From positions 1 through 41,843 of the forward strand of contig CALJVJ010000012.1 of the NCBI GenBank assembly GCA_937974625.1: a stretch of 41,843 nt of DNA. The letters are read 5' to 3'. Positions 41,806 through 41,843 of this stretch are shown in pieces; positions within the stretch are counted from its first letter, which is position 1; each line of letters starts with the position of its first letter. The notes beneath the pieces are model-generated. The model saw only the letters and a list, made by a program, of their open reading frames with translations. It made no database searches and was not told the DNA's origin. The DNA is from an uncultured Saprospiraceae bacterium. GTDB taxonomy: Bacteria; Bacteroidota; Bacteroidia; Chitinophagales; Saprospiraceae. A program made the translations under genes and the position numbers.

Positions 41806-41843
41806 AGCAAAAAAATAAATATTTTACAACAAAGAATTATTAA

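Noticed and set aside
1..41843. CRISPR arrays, tRNA or rRNA genes, IS elements, prophage
   Set aside because: No regularly spaced direct repeats, cloverleaf-like segments, transposase or phage motifs were recognised by eye; a small tRNA could be missed without a covariance search.

Overview
The window looks like a chromosomal segment of a Bacteroidota bacterium, perhaps from the Saprospiria side of the phylum. The DNA is visibly AT-rich and ribosome-binding sites are mostly unrecognisable. Several genes are preceded by the Bacteroidota -7 promoter motif TAnnTTTG. Several families are typical of the phylum: DUF4175, DUF2480, the RpoZ variant next to BamD and CoaBC, and PorT-like barrels. The genus cannot be named from sequence alone. 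No plasmid, phage, transposase, CRISPR, rRNA or tRNA gene was seen.

Layout. 0-7.8 kb is a carbohydrate-use block: a GH2 glycosidase lipoprotein, uxaB-uxaA for hexuronate catabolism on the minus strand, and a GH29 alpha-L-fucosidase lipoprotein. 8.0-11.5 kb holds a DsbD-type thiol reductase with a doubled N-terminal domain and a separate single-domain relative. 11.7-15.5 kb has a LolD-like ATPase, a small membrane protein, a Fic enzyme with an AbiEi-like N-terminus, a VanZ-like protein and an outer-membrane barrel. 15.6-22.1 kb has an S1/P1-type zinc hydrolase and the thrA-thrB-thrC threonine operon. 22.2-29.6 kb is a run of plus-strand housekeeping genes: M1 peptidase, two small conserved proteins, dtd, a GHMP kinase, nfu and xth. 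29.6-31.0 kb is a 1.36-kb gene-free stretch. 31.0-41.8 kb holds ctaA, an alpha/beta hydrolase, a giant coiled-coil DUF4175 protein, a lytic transglycosylase, DUF2480, then bamD-rpoZ-coaBC.

The most notable non-coding signals concern chromosome maintenance. Two perfect parS palindromes lie 79 bp apart at 22.64-22.74 kb. DnaA-box-like 9-mers cluster in three intergenic regions (16.9-17.15, 29.7-30.95 and 32.1 kb). Together they suggest an origin-proximal domain, with the 29.6-31.0 kb gap as the best oriC candidate. This is inference: the mostly plus-strand genes left of that gap do not themselves argue for an origin there, and GC skew was not computed.

Other signals are a pair of identical 16-bp repeats three helical turns apart between fic and vanZ, several dispersed intergenic repeat families (hairpins with a CCTTGGAGG arm, a 30-bp TTCATC-type repeat, a split repeat flanking the lytic transglycosylase), and a series of strong hairpin terminators between convergent genes. 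I did not find a clearly new multi-gene system. The Fic/AbiEi fusion with its repeats and the parS/DnaA-box landscape are the best leads.
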